From contig CAUJCN010000001.1 in NCBI GenBank assembly GCA_963169855.1, positions 181,156 through 245,155 of the forward strand: a DNA stretch of 64,000 nt, in the 5' to 3' direction. Within the stretch, counting starts at the first letter, position 1. Every line of letters starts with the position of its first letter. A program made the position numbers and the translations under genes. The DNA comes from Patescibacteria group bacterium (GTDB taxonomy: Bacteria; Patescibacteria; Dojkabacteria; J137). Shown here in pieces: positions 53,335-60,665 of this stretch. The notes under the pieces are model-generated. The model was not told where the DNA came from and did not search any database. It was given only the letters and a program-made list of their open reading frames with translations.

Positions 53335-55137
53335 ATGGGAAAGATTAAGAAACTCAGCACAGAACTAATCAATTTGATTGCAGCAGGAGAAGTTGTAGAA
53401 CGACCAGCATCTGCTCTAAAAGAGTTAATGGAAAATGCGATTGACGCAGGATCGTCTAAAGTTATTGTAAACATCGAAGAATTTGGAACAAAGCTAATTG
53501 AGGTTATCGATAACGGATCTGGTATGGATAACGACGATGCAATTAATGCATTTATTCAACACGCAACCTCCAAGATCTCAGATAAAACCGACTTGCTAAA
53601 AATTTCTTCTTTTGGATTTAGAGGAGAGGCACTTGCAAGCATCTCTCAAGTTTCCGAGGAGACGATCATCGAGACTCAGCAAGCCGAAGCTTCTACAGGC
53701 ACTATAGCTCGATTTCGATCAGGAGAAACAACAACCGAACAGAAATACGTAAAAGAGCAGGGAACAACGATAAAGGTTAAAAATCTATTCAAGAATTTTC
53801 CTGCAAGATTAAAGTTTCTGAAATCCGCTTCGACGGAAAACAAATACCTCGAAGAAATATTCAAAGGGATAGCATTCGCAAATCCCCACATTGAATTCGA
53901 GCTGAATATCGACAAGAAGAACGAATACAAACTTCCAGCGGCCAAGGACAAACTATCAAGAATTTACGACATCTGGGGAAAAGATTCCGCAGGCACTTTC
54001 TACCAAGAAGAATTTTACGATGGAACAACTATTCAGATTTCGCTAATTGCTGGGAAACCAGAACTTGCGAAGAAGGCGAATCCTTTGCAGATGATTTACG
54101 TCAACCAAAGGCCTATATCAAGCAAACTTATCCACGCGGCAGTCAACCAGGGCTACGAAGGTTCGATTCACAGAGAACTCAAACCAAATTACGTAGTCTT
54201 AGTTCAGCTTGATCCGGAACTTGTGGATGTAAATATTCATCCTAGAAAAATGGAAGTTAAATTTGCCAACGAACAGGAAATTTTCAAATTAGTTTACGGA
54301 CTAACAAAGAAAACCTTAGAAAAACATGCGAGAAGTGCGATTTTCTCCGAACCTGTTCAGAGAGTACAGACTACCAACGATTTACCATTCAAAGTTTCAA
54401 ACAATGCACCAAGTTTCAAAAGCGTTCCATCAACAGGTAGCTCGAAACCATTTTCTACAAAGGACGAGGCTATCAGCTTCTCAAAAATACTCAGTGATTC
54501 AGTAAAAGATATTTCGTCAACGGGCGAAACTAGTTACCAGCAAGAGAATTTTAAGCCAATCCAGGTGTTCAGCACTTACATTGTTTTTCAAAAAGATAAT
54601 CAGATTTTTATTGTGGACCAACATGCTGCGGCCGAAAAGATTCTGTTTGAGAAATTAGTTCGGGAATACACACAAGACAAACCTAGATCCAAACCGATTT
54701 TAGTTCCTCAAATAATCGAACTTAAAAAAGCAGATAAAGAAAAAGTTTTAGCACATACAGACCTTTGTGCCCGAATGGGACTAGTTTTAGACGACTTTGG
54801 AGGTAACTCAGTGAGAGTCACGGAAGTTCCAGAGTTACTCAAAGATTTCGATGCAGAAGGATTTCTAGACGAAATTATCGAAAGAGAAGAAGAACTAGTA
54901 CCACTTAAAAATTTCAATAACGACTTTGATTTAACAGAAGATGAATATTATTTGATAGCCACTGCTGCTTGCCACGGAAGCATTAGGGCAGGGCAGACAC
55001 TTTCAGAATACGAAATGGTAAATTTGTTAAGAACCATAGATTTTATCGATACAACTCAAAACTGCCCTCACGGCAGACCAATAGTAACAAAATTAAAACG
55101 AGAAGATATAGAAAAAAACTTTAAAAGAGTAATATGA
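53335..55137 (+). CDS. mutL: DNA mismatch repair protein MutL, endonuclease type
   Basis: 600 aa. The GHKL ATPase N-terminus has ELIKN-like AGEVVERPASALKELMENA, DNGSGM and GFRGEAL motifs (residues 15-100). The C-terminal domain has the metal-dependent endonuclease motif DQHA-x2-E-x4-E near 430, plus ACHGSIRAG and CPHGRP, so this MutL should nick DNA itself (as in bacteria without MutH). No mutS is in the window. Its TGA overlaps the next ATG by 4 bases. Confidence 0.95.
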   Translation: MGKIKKLSTELINLIAAGEVVERPASALKELMENAIDAGSSKVIVNIEEFGTKLIEVIDNGSGMDNDDAINAFIQHATSKISDKTDLLKISSFGFRGEALASISQVSEETIIETQQAEASTGTIARFRSGETTTEQKYVKEQGTTIKVKNLFKNFPARLKFLKSASTENKYLEEIFKGIAFANPHIEFELNIDKKNEYKLPAAKDKLSRIYDIWGKDSAGTFYQEEFYDGTTIQISLIAGKPELAKKANPLQMIYVNQRPISSKLIHAAVNQGYEGSIHRELKPNYVVLVQLDPELVDVNIHPRKMEVKFANEQEIFKLVYGLTKKTLEKHARSAIFSEPVQRVQTTNDLPFKVSNNAPSFKSVPSTGSSKPFSTKDEAISFSKILSDSVKDISSTGETSYQQENFKPIQVFSTYIVFQKDNQIFIVDQHAAAEKILFEKLVREYTQDKPRSKPILVPQIIELKKADKEKVLAHTDLCARMGLVLDDFGGNSVRVTEVPELLKDFDAEGFLDEIIEREEELVPLKNFNNDFDLTEDEYYLIATAACHGSIRAGQTLSEYEMVNLLRTIDFIDTTQNCPHGRPIVTKLKREDIEKNFKRVI

Positions 55138-55619
55138 ACAGTCCAAGAAAAGCCATAATGATTGCGGTAGTAATAATCGCAACAGGCTTCTTGGCCTTTA
55201 TAAGTTTCAATCGAACTTCCCAAAACGGTTTTACTCCAATTAGCCAAGCTATTTCTAAAATTCCAGTGAACATTAACGGTATAGAAATTGAAGCCGAAGT
55301 AGCTAGTACCGATGCAGAAAGAGCGACAGGCCTGATGAATAGAGAATTCTTACCCAGATATTCTGGTATGCTTTTCGTTTATGGCAGTGAAGCTCAAAGA
55401 ACATTTTGGATGAAAAACACCTTGATTCCTTTGGACATAATATTCCTAAATTCGAATAAAGAAGTAGTCTCAATTTCATCCAATACTGTACCCAACCAAA
55501 CTGATAAACTTTATTACTCAAAGTTCCCCGCACAATTTATTTTAGAATTGAATGCAGGAATGGCCGAAGAGCTAGAAATCAATACAGGTAATGTTTTAGA
55601 GTTCGCTAACACTTTCTGA
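55134..55619 (+). CDS. DUF192 family exported protein
   Basis: 161 aa. An N-terminal membrane anchor (about 7-24) is followed by the DUF192 beta-barrel: ATGLMNREFLPRYSGMLFVY, then FWMKNTLIPLDIIF and a C-terminal LELNAG. Function unknown; common in bacteria and archaea. Translationally coupled to mutL (ATGA overlap). Confidence 0.88.
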   Translation: MNSPRKAIMIAVVIIATGFLAFISFNRTSQNGFTPISQAISKIPVNINGIEIEAEVASTDAERATGLMNREFLPRYSGMLFVYGSEAQRTFWMKNTLIPLDIIFLNSNKEVVSISSNTVPNQTDKLYYSKFPAQFILELNAGMAEELEINTGNVLEFANTF

Positions 55620-55638
55620 AATTTTCTTTCTAAAAGTG

Positions 55639-55667
55639 TTGACAAAACTTAATCTTGGATTTAGAAT
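55639..55667 (+). promoter_or_regulatory. Near-consensus sigma-70 promoter upstream of a possible small RNA
   Basis: TTGACA (55639-55644), 17-bp spacer, TAGAAT (55662-55667). Expected start near 55675. It is among the strongest promoter matches in the window, yet it points at a gene-free stretch ending in a terminator-like hairpin. Confidence 0.75.
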
Positions 55668-55674
55668 TATATTA

Positions 55675-55756
55675 CTAAAGTTATACAAGTGGCTTTAGGA
55701 AGGTAAAAATAGTTAAAAGTGCAATGAAAATTCCCCGTAAGGGGAATTTTCATTTG
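55675..55756 (+). ncRNA. Candidate small non-coding RNA
   Basis: About 80 nt from the predicted start to the hairpin ATGAAAATTCCCC-gtaa-GGGGAATTTTCAT (55724-55753) followed by TTTG. No reading frame or known RNA family is recognised. clpP has its own TATAAT further down (55771-55776), so this stretch need not be the clpP leader, although it could be one with an attenuator. Confidence 0.45.
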
Positions 55757-55797
55757 TGTCCGATCCAGTGTATAATAAACAAGTTTAACACTATACA

Positions 55798-56376
55798 ATG
55801 AGTTACTACGTCCCAACAGTTATTAAAAAGTCTCCAAGAGGAGAAAGAGTATACGATATTTACTCAATGCTTTTAGAATCTCGAATAATCTTTGTAGGTT
55901 CAGGCATCAACGATGAAGTTGCAAACTCAGTTGTTGCACAATTATTGTTTTTAGCACAAGAAGATTCAGAAAAAGACATAGTTATGTATGTGAATAGTCC
56001 AGGAGGATCTGTTTACGCAGGATTAGCAATTATCGACACAATGAATCATATTAAACCTGATGTAGCTACAATAGCAGTTGGATCTGCAGCTTCTATGGGA
56101 ACAATGATTCTGACAAATGGAGCAAAAGGAAAGAGATTCGCTTTGAAGAACTCTACAGTTCATATTCATCAACCATTAGGTGGTGCAGAAGGACAAGCGA
56201 GTGACATCGCTATTACAGCAAAAGAAATTTTGAGAATAAAAGACATGCTTAAAAACATGTTGGTAGAGCAGACTGGGCAATCAGCAGAAAAAATCGAGAG
56301 AGATATGGATAGAGATTTCTTCATGACTGCAGAAGAAGCTAAGAATTACGGAATCATCGATAAAGTTATTGAATAA
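55798..56376 (+). CDS. clpP: ATP-dependent Clp protease proteolytic subunit
   Basis: A 192-aa serine peptidase that forms the ClpP barrel and works with ClpX/ClpC ATPases in protein turnover. The catalytic Ser is in GSAASMGT (near residue 99), the His in HIHQPLGG (near 123), and the Asp in the following helix (DMDRDFF region). Length and motifs are normal. TATAAT lies 21 nt upstream. No Clp ATPase is nearby. Confidence 0.95.
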   Translation: MSYYVPTVIKKSPRGERVYDIYSMLLESRIIFVGSGINDEVANSVVAQLLFLAQEDSEKDIVMYVNSPGGSVYAGLAIIDTMNHIKPDVATIAVGSAASMGTMILTNGAKGKRFALKNSTVHIHQPLGGAEGQASDIAITAKEILRIKDMLKNMLVEQTGQSAEKIERDMDRDFFMTAEEAKNYGIIDKVIE

Positions 56377-56545
56377 AGGCATCCTAAAGGATGGAAGATT
56401 CAAGACCAAAGATAAGAAGATTAAAAAGAAAAAATTTACCAAGAAGATTCAAAATAAGATTAGGATTCTTCAATAGTTCTTTGTGCTTTGATCTTTTAAT
56501 TTTTGATCTTGAAAAAATAATTTGAAAAATTATTATTTTCTAAGT
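56377..56545. other. Low-complexity spacer before tRNA-Val
   Basis: No gene. Repeated AAGATT, AAAGATAAG and GATCTTTTAATTTTTGATCTT words, plus the hairpin AATAATTT-gaaa-AATTATT just before the tRNA. It may act as a terminator for clpP. Confidence 0.5.
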
Positions 56546-56618
56546 GGGTAGCTAGCTCAACTGGTAGAGCATTTCTTTGACGTAGAAAAGGTTACAGGTT
56601 CGAGCCCTGTGTTACCCA
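56546..56618 (+). tRNA. tRNA-Val (GAC)
   Basis: 73 nt: acceptor GGGTAGC/GTTACCC, D arm GCTCAACTGGTAGAGC, anticodon stem TTTCT/AGAAA with loop TTGACGT, T arm ACAGG-TTCGAGC-CCTGT, discriminator A, no CCA. G37 after the anticodon is unusual for tRNA-Val. There is no duplicated half next to it, unlike the pair near 52 kb. Confidence 0.9.
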
Positions 56619-56672
56619 TTAAAGTAAAATATTAAGATCCAAGATTCGAAGATTCAAAAATAATAAAGTGTG

Positions 56673-56695
56673 ATGGTGAGCGTTAGTCGAACCAT
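56673..56695. repeat. REP-like hairpin upstream of the ThrRS-like gene
   Basis: ATGGT-GAGCGTTAGTCGA-ACCAT, a variant with a 13-nt loop of the same GAG...TCGA family, within an AAGATTC-type spacer. Confidence 0.6.
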
Positions 56696-56745
56696 TGACC
56701 TTTATTTTAATCTTTTAGTCTTTTAAACTTTAAACTTTTTTGAAT

Positions 56746-58254
56746 ATGACTCCAATTACTGACGAAGCAAAACACTCAGCTGCTCACATTTTAGCGCAAG
56801 CTGTACAAAGAGTTTACCCAAAAGTTAAGATCGGAATAGGACCAGTCACAAAAGATGGATTTTATTACGACTTTGATCTCGGAGATAAAAAGATTACTCC
56901 AGAAACAATCGATTTACCAGAAATTGAACAGGAGATTAAAAAGATAATTTTAGAAAATCTTCCATTCAAACAAGTAGTCATGCCAAAAGAAACTGCATTA
57001 AACTACATGCTTCAGATGGGTCAGATTTATAAATCAGAATTGATTAACGTAGTTCCCGACGATAGCATAAGCTTCTTTAAAACTGGAGATGAATTTATAG
57101 ATGTTTGCCGAGGACCTCATATCGCTTACACGGGAGATATTGGACCAATCATTCTTACCAAGGTTATTTCTACATTCTGGAACGAAGACCCTAAAAGACC
57201 TCCAATGATCAGAATTTATGGGAAGACTTTTTACAACGAAGACGAGGTTTCTGACTACAGATCTAAAGAAGAGCAGAAGAGTAAAAAAAGTTATTTAAAC
57301 ACACTAAAGAACTTCGGAATGGCTTCGAAAGAAGGGAATATCAATATTCTTGGACTAAAGTACATTGAAAAAGTTTCTGATGATTTGAGCAAAAAGCTTG
57401 GAATCTACTCTAATCTAAGAACCGACATTTTCGGGATTCACGAAAATACCCAAAGTGTTCTTGCAGATCTCGAATCAAAAGCATTCACTATTCAAAGAGC
57501 AAAGGAAAAATCACATTTGAAAACAGCAGGAAAGACTTTGATTAAAAACTTACCACTAAAAGATTCTTTAGAAGATCAAATTACTTATTTCCATGTAACT
57601 TATTGCAAGGAGCAAGATTTATTCTTAAACATTGGATTTATCGAAAACTTCTTAGACCAAGTCAATTTCGAAAATAATAATGTTACGGCAGAAATCGAAT
57701 TCAACGACGCCGAAAATAGCGTTTTCCGAGCAATCTCTGGAATTTTGCAGAATAAATATATTTCTCACGACAGAGTTATTACGGAATCTAAAGAAATTTT
57801 AGTTAGAATCAACGTTCTTGATGAACTGGACAGGGAATGGAAACTTGCAGAAGTAAGGATTAGATTCAACGGGGATAAATCTATAATGCTGTTCACATTA
57901 CCCTTATTAAACTATATTGCATTCCAAGTCGAAAGCAATCCAAGCTTCCCTAAATCTTATTATGATGTTTATCTAATTCCTACAGACAAGAAATTCGAAT
58001 CATATTCATTTGAATTAGCAGACGAACTTTCTCAAAAAGGCTTTGTAACAAAGGTTTTGAAGAATACTAGCAGCTTAAAGAAGAGAATTCGAAAATCATA
58101 CATCGATAGCGTTAAGTACACTTTATTGCTTGGAGCAAAGGAAGTTTCTAACAGCTCAATTTCTTTGAGAAGTATCGAAGAAGACATCGGATTAGTTAAG
58201 AATGAAGAGTTAATTTCATATCTAGAAAAATTAGACGAGCAGATCGGCAACTAA
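56746..58254 (+). CDS. ThrRS-like protein: intact editing domain, degenerate catalytic core
   Basis: 502 aa. It begins directly with the N2 editing (SAD) domain: H10 and H14 of HSAAH, and D119, C121 and H125 of DVCRGPH, which are the residues that clear Ser-tRNA-Thr in normal ThrRS. The TGS domain is missing. Residues about 175-395 should be the class II core, but I see no motif 2 or motif 3 and no zinc ligands; only a REWKL segment recalls ThrRS. A C-terminal anticodon-binding-like domain follows (about 405-495). I infer a trans-editing factor; a true ThrRS should exist elsewhere. The next gene overlaps by 1 base. Confidence 0.8.
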   Translation: MTPITDEAKHSAAHILAQAVQRVYPKVKIGIGPVTKDGFYYDFDLGDKKITPETIDLPEIEQEIKKIILENLPFKQVVMPKETALNYMLQMGQIYKSELINVVPDDSISFFKTGDEFIDVCRGPHIAYTGDIGPIILTKVISTFWNEDPKRPPMIRIYGKTFYNEDEVSDYRSKEEQKSKKSYLNTLKNFGMASKEGNINILGLKYIEKVSDDLSKKLGIYSNLRTDIFGIHENTQSVLADLESKAFTIQRAKEKSHLKTAGKTLIKNLPLKDSLEDQITYFHVTYCKEQDLFLNIGFIENFLDQVNFENNNVTAEIEFNDAENSVFRAISGILQNKYISHDRVITESKEILVRINVLDELDREWKLAEVRIRFNGDKSIMLFTLPLLNYIAFQVESNPSFPKSYYDVYLIPTDKKFESYSFELADELSQKGFVTKVLKNTSSLKKRIRKSYIDSVKYTLLLGAKEVSNSSISLRSIEEDIGLVKNEELISYLEKLDEQIGN

Positions 58255-59039
58255 TGGAAAATACGAAAGTATTAGCTGACAAATCGAGCAAGCCACCTCT
58301 AAATGCAGAGGTAATGTTCAACACTGTTTTTAAGATTTCGAATCCCCCAACACAAAGCATGGTAAGTGAAACTGGATTTGTTGCTATGTTTACAGAAACA
58401 GAAACATTAGGCTTTCTGAAACCGTATCTTAAAAATGGTGCTACAGAAAACGACATCAGAGGAAAAAGACTCAAAGTTTCTTTCCTAGAAGTAACGGTTG
58501 GGAAACAACATCTTGGATACTACCCTGATGCTCCGTATACGTTTTCGTTAGCAAACCCTTACCATGCTGAGAACGGAACAGATACAGCATTTGTAATGGC
58601 AGCTCTTCTGCCAATAACTCCTGAATTTTTGAGTTTATCCACAGAACAGAAAATGACTCAGCTCAAACTTCAATTTTATAACGGTTTAAAAGCTGGTGAC
58701 TTATGTATTCCACAACTCCAAGCTCGAATAGAGGATGAAGGTACAGTTTTTGAATATGTTCATGGATGGGATTTACTGCTTGATAATCTAGTAGAATACG
58801 CAATTTCTACAAAGATTAAACGCATTGCGATCCCAAAACCCGAGAATATCTACTGGTTAGGAGAAGGAGGAAAACCACGTCCATCCTATCAGAGTCGTTA
58901 CGTAGACTTCATAAAAGCATACTTCAGAAAATTAAACGTCGATACTAATCGACACAAGGATAGCGATTTGGATCAAGGAATACGATTCGAATTAAACTCC
59001 GAAGATCCAAACTTCACCTTCATCAATATAATAGTATAA
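58254..59039 (+). CDS. Protein of unknown function coupled to the ThrRS-like gene
   Basis: A 261-aa soluble alpha/beta protein whose ATG overlaps the upstream stop (TAATG), so the two are translated together. No domain is recognised. The coupling suggests a shared role or simple operon packing. It is followed by infC after 26 bp that include TATAAT boxes. Confidence 0.6.
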   Translation: MENTKVLADKSSKPPLNAEVMFNTVFKISNPPTQSMVSETGFVAMFTETETLGFLKPYLKNGATENDIRGKRLKVSFLEVTVGKQHLGYYPDAPYTFSLANPYHAENGTDTAFVMAALLPITPEFLSLSTEQKMTQLKLQFYNGLKAGDLCIPQLQARIEDEGTVFEYVHGWDLLLDNLVEYAISTKIKRIAIPKPENIYWLGEGGKPRPSYQSRYVDFIKAYFRKLNVDTNRHKDSDLDQGIRFELNSEDPNFTFINIIV

Positions 59040-59065
59040 TAACGTTATAATAAGCCGAATAGGGC

Positions 59066-59656
59066 TTGAGATTAGGCTATTTCTCTGGTAAAATCAAAGG
59101 CGTTGTTAATAGAAAACTTATAAAGATCGTAAGACGAGCGAAAAAGAGTACACCTAAGTATAATGTAAACTTTGTTTACAACGATAGGATCAGCTTTCCG
59201 GAGCTTATTTTAATCGATGATCAAGGTAACAATCTAGGAAAAGTATCAAGAGACGAGGCACTTAGAATGGCTAGAGAGAAGGAGCTGGATTTAATTTTAG
59301 TATCAGATAACGCAGCAAATCCTGTAGCGAAGATAGAGGAACTATCAAAAGCTAAGTACGAAAAGATAAAGAAACTTAAGAAAAATGCTAAAGGAAAATC
59401 TGAACAGAAAGAATGGTGGTTCTATCCAAACATTCAAGAAAGAGACATGGAAATTAGACTAGAGAAGATTAAAGAGTTTGTTTTAAAAGGACAAGGTACA
59501 GCAAAACTGACTTTGAAAGCTAGAGGAAAAACATCTCCGCTTTTAATGCAGGAAACAATGGCCAAAATGAAAGAAAAGAGCGTTGAATTTGCGAAGATTG
59601 TTACAGACATAACAAGAGAAGGAAGAAATTTAAGTATAATAATTAGATCCAACTAA
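59066..59656 (+). CDS. infC: Translation initiation factor IF-3
   Basis: About 196 aa if started at TTG 59066; the true start is uncertain because no ATG fits, and infC often uses rare start codons. The N-domain (YNDRI...LILIDDQGNNLGKVSRDEAL) and the C-domain (DMEIRLEKIKEFVLKGQGTAKLTLKARG) are clear, joined by a Lys-rich linker. It binds the 30S subunit and checks start codons. TATAAT lies at 59046-59051. First gene of the infC-rpmI-rplT operon. Confidence 0.92.
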   Translation: MRLGYFSGKIKGVVNRKLIKIVRRAKKSTPKYNVNFVYNDRISFPELILIDDQGNNLGKVSRDEALRMAREKELDLILVSDNAANPVAKIEELSKAKYEKIKKLKKNAKGKSEQKEWWFYPNIQERDMEIRLEKIKEFVLKGQGTAKLTLKARGKTSPLLMQETMAKMKEKSVEFAKIVTDITREGRNLSIIIRSN

Positions 59657-59657
59657 A

Positions 59658-59867
59658 ATGAGAAATAAAATTAAGACACACAAAGCAACTGCTAAGAGAT
59701 TCAAGATCACAGGAAGTGGTAAAGTAGCTAGAACTCACCAGCAGAAAAGAAACAATGCTCACTTAAAGAGTAAAAAAAGCAGAAGTGAAAAAAGACTTAA
59801 CCCTGATTCGTACGTAATCAACGCAAAAGGACAGGTTAAAAGAATTAAAAAATTATTAAATATCTAA
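59658..59867 (+). CDS. rpmI: 50S ribosomal protein L35
   Basis: A 69-aa, very basic protein with the L35 signature KTHKATAKRFKITGSGKVAR and a C-terminal KRIKKLL. Usual length. It lies 1 bp after infC, in the conserved order infC-rpmI-rplT. Confidence 0.95.
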   Translation: MRNKIKTHKATAKRFKITGSGKVARTHQQKRNNAHLKSKKSRSEKRLNPDSYVINAKGQVKRIKKLLNI

Positions 59868-59868
59868 C

Positions 59869-60210
59869 ATGAGAGTAAAGAGAGGAGTCACAAAAAGACA
59901 AAGACATAAGAAGGTCTTAAAGCTAGCTAAAGGATTCAGAATGACTTATTCTAAGTCTTACAGAAGAGCTAAAGAAGCTGTAAAACACGCAGGACAATAT
60001 GAATATGCTCACAGAAGACACAAGAGAGCACAAATGAGACAAGAATGGATCAAGATCATTGCAGCTGGTTTATCAGACAAAGATTTATCATACAGCAAAT
60101 TTATCGCTGCTTTAAAGAAAAGCAACGTTGCTATGGATAGAAAAACATTAGCTGAAATGGCTGTAAACTCACCAGAAAGCTTCGCAAAACTAGTAGCTGA
60201 GGTAAAATAA
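59869..60210 (+). CDS. rplT: 50S ribosomal protein L20
   Basis: 113 aa. The start MRVKRGVTKRQRHKKVLKLAKGFR and the helical, basic body identify L20, needed early in 50S assembly and, in many bacteria, a repressor of its own operon. It starts 1 bp after rpmI. A strong terminator follows. Confidence 0.96.
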   Translation: MRVKRGVTKRQRHKKVLKLAKGFRMTYSKSYRRAKEAVKHAGQYEYAHRRHKRAQMRQEWIKIIAAGLSDKDLSYSKFIAALKKSNVAMDRKTLAEMAVNSPESFAKLVAEVK

Positions 60211-60230
60211 CCTATACCCAAATTTGAAGC

Positions 60231-60260
60231 AGATCCCGCATTTAATGCGGGATCTTTTTA
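60231..60260 (+). terminator. Terminator of the infC operon
   Basis: AGATCCCGCA-ttta-ATGCGGGATCT followed by TTTTTATTTT. The stem sequence is shared with the repeat near 42.39 kb. Confidence 0.9.
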
Positions 60261-60285
60261 TTTTATGATGTTGGATATAAGGTTA

Positions 60286-60627
60286 CTAAATTTCTTCATC
60301 GTTAGCTGGAAAAATTATCACATTCTCTGAGTTAAATCTTGGAGTGTTAAAAGCTAACAAAACCATTTTCCCTGAGTTAGAATAAGGGATTCCCCTTGGA
60401 ATAAAAATTTTGTCTCCTTTCTTAACGTCCATAACTTCCCCTCCTATTACAAAACGCCCATTCCCTGACTCAACAGTATATAAAGCATCACTAACTAGAT
60501 GCTGAACTTCGTTATTATTGCCATCAATATAAACCCTAGCAAGGCTATATTCAGGGTTTCGAGGGTCATTATATAGATCCTCAACAGTTGGTGGTGTTAC
60601 GACGTAAGGTTTATTTGAATTCTCCAT
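60286..60627 (-). CDS. Cupin-domain protein
   Basis: 113 aa from ATG 60627, supported by TAAAAT 8 nt upstream (a longer frame to 60795 overlaps the PBP gene). It has a single cupin barrel: YTVESGNGRFVIGGEVMDVKKGDKIFIPRGIPY is the G(X)5HXH-like to PxG..H core, but the metal-binding His residues are largely replaced (one His near residue 43). Function unknown. Confidence 0.75.
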   Translation of the reverse strand: MENSNKPYVVTPPTVEDLYNDPRNPEYSLARVYIDGNNNEVQHLVSDALYTVESGNGRFVIGGEVMDVKKGDKIFIPRGIPYSNSGKMVLLAFNTPRFNSENVIIFPANDEEI

Positions 60628-60635
60628 AGAAACCG

Positions 60636-60641
60636 ATTTTA
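60636..60641 (-). promoter_or_regulatory. -10 box of the cupin gene
   Basis: TAAAAT on the minus strand, 8 nt before ATG 60627. Confidence 0.5.
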
Positions 60642-60665
60642 CCACGCCGAGTAGGATAGGGCAGC

